Below, piece after piece: positions 3,619-6,511 of a stretch of 6,511 bases of DNA. Below the pieces are notes generated by a model. That model saw nothing but the letters and a program-made list of their open reading frames with translations. It had not been told where the DNA came from and ran no database searches. The translations under genes were made by a program, and so were the position numbers. The stretch covers positions 1 through 6,511 of the forward strand of contig CAJXFJ010000103.1 in assembly GCA_913052515.1 (NCBI GenBank), read 5' to 3'. How positions within the stretch are numbered: the stretch's first letter is position 1; each line of letters opens with the position of its first letter. This DNA comes from an uncultured Flavobacteriales bacterium (lineage in GTDB: Bacteria > Bacteroidota > Bacteroidia > Flavobacteriales > Vicingaceae).

Positions 3619-6511
3619 ATGAAATCTAAATTTCTTCTATCCTTTTTACTTGTTTTTTGCTTTTCTTTTGGCTCACAGGCTCAAAAGAAAAAAGAAGCTG
3701 CCGATGACTATTGGCTTAATGCGAAGTCCTTAAGTGGCTTAAAATTTCGAAACATTGGTCCTGCCTTAACTTCGGGTCGTGTTGCAGATATTGCGGTAAA
3801 CCCCAACAACTTTAACGAATATTATGTAGCGGTAGCTTCCGGTGGTGTTTGGAAAACCACCAACCACGGTGTCACTTTTCAACCCATTTTCGATGGACAA
3901 GGTTCTTATTCCATTGGTTGCATAACCATTGATCCCAATCAGTCAAGTACCATTTGGGTAGGTACTGGGGAAAACAACAACCAACGCTCAGTAGGTTATG
4001 GCGATGGTGTTTACAAATCTACCGATGGCGGCAAAAGTTGGAAAAACATGGGCTTGAAAGAATCGGAGCACATTTCAAAAATTATTGTAGACCCCAGAAA
4101 CTCCAATGTGGTTTATGTAGCGGCTTATGGTCCGCTTTGGTCTGAAGGTGGCGAGCGTGGAATATACAAAACCACCGATGGAGGAGAAACGTGGAAGCAA
4201 ATTCATTTTGTTTCTAAACACAGCGGAACTGCTGATTTGGTGATGGATCCTAGCAATCCGGATATTTTGTATGAAGCAGTGCATCAAAGAAGACGGCATG
4301 TGTTTACTTACATTGGTGGAGGGGAAGAAAGTACCGTGTATAAAACCACTGATGGAGGTGCTACTTGGAATGAATCAAAAAGTGGTTTACCGAGCGGAAA
4401 AATGGGGCGTGTAGGTTTGGCTGTTTCACCTGCCGATGCCAATGTGGTGTATGCCATTGTAGAAGCGGAAGGAGAAGGAAAGGGCTTTTACCGTTCCAAC
4501 AACAAAGGCGCTACTTGGGAGAAACAAGGTAAGCATAGTACTTCGGGAAATTATTACCAAGAAATTATTTGCGATCCGCATGATGTAGATAAAATCTTCA
4601 GCATGGACACTTGGCTGCAGCACAGTGAAGATGGAGGAAAAACTTTTGTAAAAACAGGAGAGAGTAACAAACATGTTGACAATCATTGCATTTGGATAAA
4701 CCCCAACAATACCGACCATTGGATTGTGGGTTGCGATGGTGGGCTTTATGAAACATACGACCATGCCAAAACTTGGGAATACAAAACAAATTTGCCCATT
4801 ACACAGTTTTACAAAGTCTCGGTAGATTATGACAAACCTTTTTACAATGTGTTTGGTGGAACGCAAGACAACAATTCCCAAGGCGGACCTTCTAGAACGA
4901 TTAACAATGCGGGAATTTTAAATTCCGATTGGTACATAACCGTAGGCGGTGATGGCTATGAAACCCAAGTTGACCCGACTAATCCCAACATCATTTATGC
5001 GCAATGGCAATACGGTGGTCTGGTGCGTTACGATCGTCAGTCTGGGGAGCGCATAGGCATAAAACCACAACCCGGAAAAGGGGAGGCAGCTTACCGTTGG
5101 AATTGGGATTCTCCTTTGTTGATTTCTCCGCATGACCCAAAAACCTTGTTTTTCTGTGCCAATAAAGTGTTTAAAACCACTGATCGTGGAAATAGCTGGC
5201 AAACCATTTCACCGGACTTAACACGTCAAATTGACCGAAATCAATTAAAAGTAATGGGAGAAATTCAATCGCCAGATGTGGTGATGAAAAACAAATCAAC
5301 TACCATTTATGGAAATATCGTCGCTTTTGATCAGTCGCCAATTAATGCCAATTTATTGTATGCAGGAACGGATGATGGTTTGATTCAAGTGTCGGAAGAC
5401 GGAGGAGCTAGCTGGAGCAAAAAAGAAAATTTTCCGGGGGTTCCCAAACTCACTTATGTCAATATGCTTTGGGCATCTCAACATGATGAAAATGTGGTGT
5501 ATGCAACTTTCAATAACCATAAGCGCGGCGATTTTAAACCTTATTTATTAAAAAGCACCGACAAAGGAAATACATGGAAAGCCATACAGCATAATTTGCC
5601 AGAAAGAGGCACTGTTTATTCGGTGGCTGAAGACCACGAGGAAGCCAACTTGCTTTTCGCAGGAACGGAGTTTGGCTGTTTTGTAAGTGTAAATGGTGGA
5701 AGTAATTGGGTACAACTCAAGGCCGGTTTACCAACCATTTGCGTGCGCGACATGGCAATTCAGAAAAGAGAAAACGACTTGGTTTTAGGAACCTTTGGTC
5801 GTGGGTTTTACATTTTAGATGATTACAGCGCTTTGCGCGAATTGAGCAAGGAAACGCTCGAGCAAGAAGCGGCTATTTTTCCCATTAAAAAAGCATTGAC
5901 TTATGTTGAGTCAAATCCTTTGGGTTTAAGAGGGGTGGGAAGTCAAGGGGCTTCCATGTATGCTGCACCTAACCCAGAGTTTGGCGCCACCTTTACTTAT
6001 TTTGTAAAGGAAAAACCAAAGTCGCCTAAAGAACAGCGCCAAGAAGCAGAAAAGAAAGCCAAAGAGAATAAGGTAGATATTGACTATCCAACTTATGAAG
6101 ATTTTGTGGCAGAAGACAATTATGAAAAAGCCTATTTACTTTTTATCATAAAAGATGAAGCTGGAAATGAAGTACGAAAAATCAAGACTGATGCGACAGA
6201 GGGGATTCAACGTTTAACATGGAATTTACGCTATCCAGCAGTAACGCCTATCAATTTAAAAAAGCAAAAAGTGGGACGCTATAGCAACCCCAACGAAGGG
6301 CCTTTGGCTTTACCAGGAAATTATACGGTAGAATTATGGCAAGCTGATAATGGAGTGTTTAGTCAATTGGTAAAAGCAACCCCTTTTGAGGTGGAGCCTT
6401 TAGAAAATTCTTCTTTAGACAGACAGACAGCGGCTAACATTGCCTTTAAAAAAGAAGTGCAGGAATTACGCAGAAGAATCTTGGGCAGTGCTAAAGAGCA
6501 AGGCGACTTAG
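3619..6511 (+). CDS. Exported Asp-box beta-propeller protein, VPS10/sortilin-like, 3' end missing
   Basis: 964 codons are open to the right edge; I recall this family as usually around 1050 residues, so perhaps 100 are missing. A signal peptide (1-21, LLSFLLVFCFSFGSQA) probably is cleaved before Gln22. The propeller domain starts with FRNIGPALTSGRV (43-55) and carries Asp-box motifs (S/T-x-D-x-G-x-T/S-W) at 134-141, 185-192, 243-250, 336-343, 520-527, 592-599 and 646-653, with degenerate ones near 80, 293, 379 and 690. Family hallmarks are VGCDGGLYE (370-378), GGTQDNN with GGPSR (413-426), VGGDGYE (442-448) and GTFGRGFYILDD (724-735). After a Lys/Glu-rich linker (about 800-820), an Ig-like FlgD-type segment follows (835-905, with WNLRYP at 868-873 and LPGNYTVEL at 898-906), then a helical tail. 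Such proteins are often named glycosyl hydrolase, but the Asp-box repeats alone are not evidence of catalysis. Likely role: extracellular or periplasmic binding or protein interaction; the substrate is unknown. It diverges from the minus-strand genes and has its own 5' region. Confidence 0.9.
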   Translation, partial: MKSKFLLSFLLVFCFSFGSQAQKKKEAADDYWLNAKSLSGLKFRNIGPALTSGRVADIAVNPNNFNEYYVAVASGGVWKTTNHGVTFQPIFDGQGSYSIGCITIDPNQSSTIWVGTGENNNQRSVGYGDGVYKSTDGGKSWKNMGLKESEHISKIIVDPRNSNVVYVAAYGPLWSEGGERGIYKTTDGGETWKQIHFVSKHSGTADLVMDPSNPDILYEAVHQRRRHVFTYIGGGEESTVYKTTDGGATWNESKSGLPSGKMGRVGLAVSPADANVVYAIVEAEGEGKGFYRSNNKGATWEKQGKHSTSGNYYQEIICDPHDVDKIFSMDTWLQHSEDGGKTFVKTGESNKHVDNHCIWINPNNTDHWIVGCDGGLYETYDHAKTWEYKTNLPITQFYKVSVDYDKPFYNVFGGTQDNNSQGGPSRTINNAGILNSDWYITVGGDGYETQVDPTNPNIIYAQWQYGGLVRYDRQSGERIGIKPQPGKGEAAYRWNWDSPLLISPHDPKTLFFCANKVFKTTDRGNSWQTISPDLTRQIDRNQLKVMGEIQSPDVVMKNKSTTIYGNIVAFDQSPINANLLYAGTDDGLIQVSEDGGASWSKKENFPGVPKLTYVNMLWASQHDENVVYATFNNHKRGDFKPYLLKSTDKGNTWKAIQHNLPERGTVYSVAEDHEEANLLFAGTEFGCFVSVNGGSNWVQLKAGLPTICVRDMAIQKRENDLVLGTFGRGFYILDDYSALRELSKETLEQEAAIFPIKKALTYVESNPLGLRGVGSQGASMYAAPNPEFGATFTYFVKEKPKSPKEQRQEAEKKAKENKVDIDYPTYEDFVAEDNYEKAYLLFIIKDEAGNEVRKIKTDATEGIQRLTWNLRYPAVTPINLKKQKVGRYSNPNEGPLALPGNYTVELWQADNGVFSQLVKATPFEVEPLENSSLDRQTAANIAFKKEVQELRRRILGSAKEQGDL

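Noticed and set aside
3954..5202. Several short reading frames on both strands inside the Asp-box gene
   Set aside because: The plus-strand gene is continuous and matches its family throughout, so these are shadow frames.

Overview
The window looks like a chromosomal stretch from a member of the Bacteroidota, probably a marine or environmental flavobacterium- or cytophaga-like organism. The DNA is AT-rich. None of the gene starts I checked has a Shine-Dalgarno sequence; they sit in A-rich or neutral leaders. One signal peptide ends in the Bacteroidota-typical '...QAQ'. The best promoter candidate resembles the Bacteroidota -7 box (TAnnTTTG). The two recognisable protein families, a DUF2079-type membrane protein and a large Asp-box (VPS10/sortilin-like) exported protein, both fit this phylum.

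Layout: four genes on the minus strand fill the left half and one large plus-strand gene fills the right half. From left: a DUF2079 polytopic membrane protein, cut by the left edge (1-1054, minus); a small exported protein with a GHLG motif (1256-1651, minus); a lipoprotein with YD/Rhs-like repeats (1922-2833, minus, GTG start); an unrecognised 121-residue soluble protein (2937-3302, minus); a 316-bp divergent intergenic region; then an exported Asp-box beta-propeller protein of the VPS10/sortilin-like type, cut by the right edge (3619-6511, plus). There are no RNA genes, CRISPR arrays, transposases or integrases.

The three small middle genes look like accessory DNA: unrelated, poorly conserved products, same orientation, each separated by structured intergenic DNA rather than tight operon spacing. 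The spacers carry inverted repeats. One 8-bp-armed stem at 2868-2939 contains the stop codon of the upstream gene, and two near-identical GTTGSCAAC dyads (1898-1906 and 2842-2850) bracket the YD-repeat lipoprotein. This resembles gene-cassette organisation but is not proof of it. The divergent spacer carries a perfect 22-bp palindrome and a second dyad, which are operator candidates. I see no clearly new multi-gene system; the spacer elements and the palindrome are the features most worth following up.
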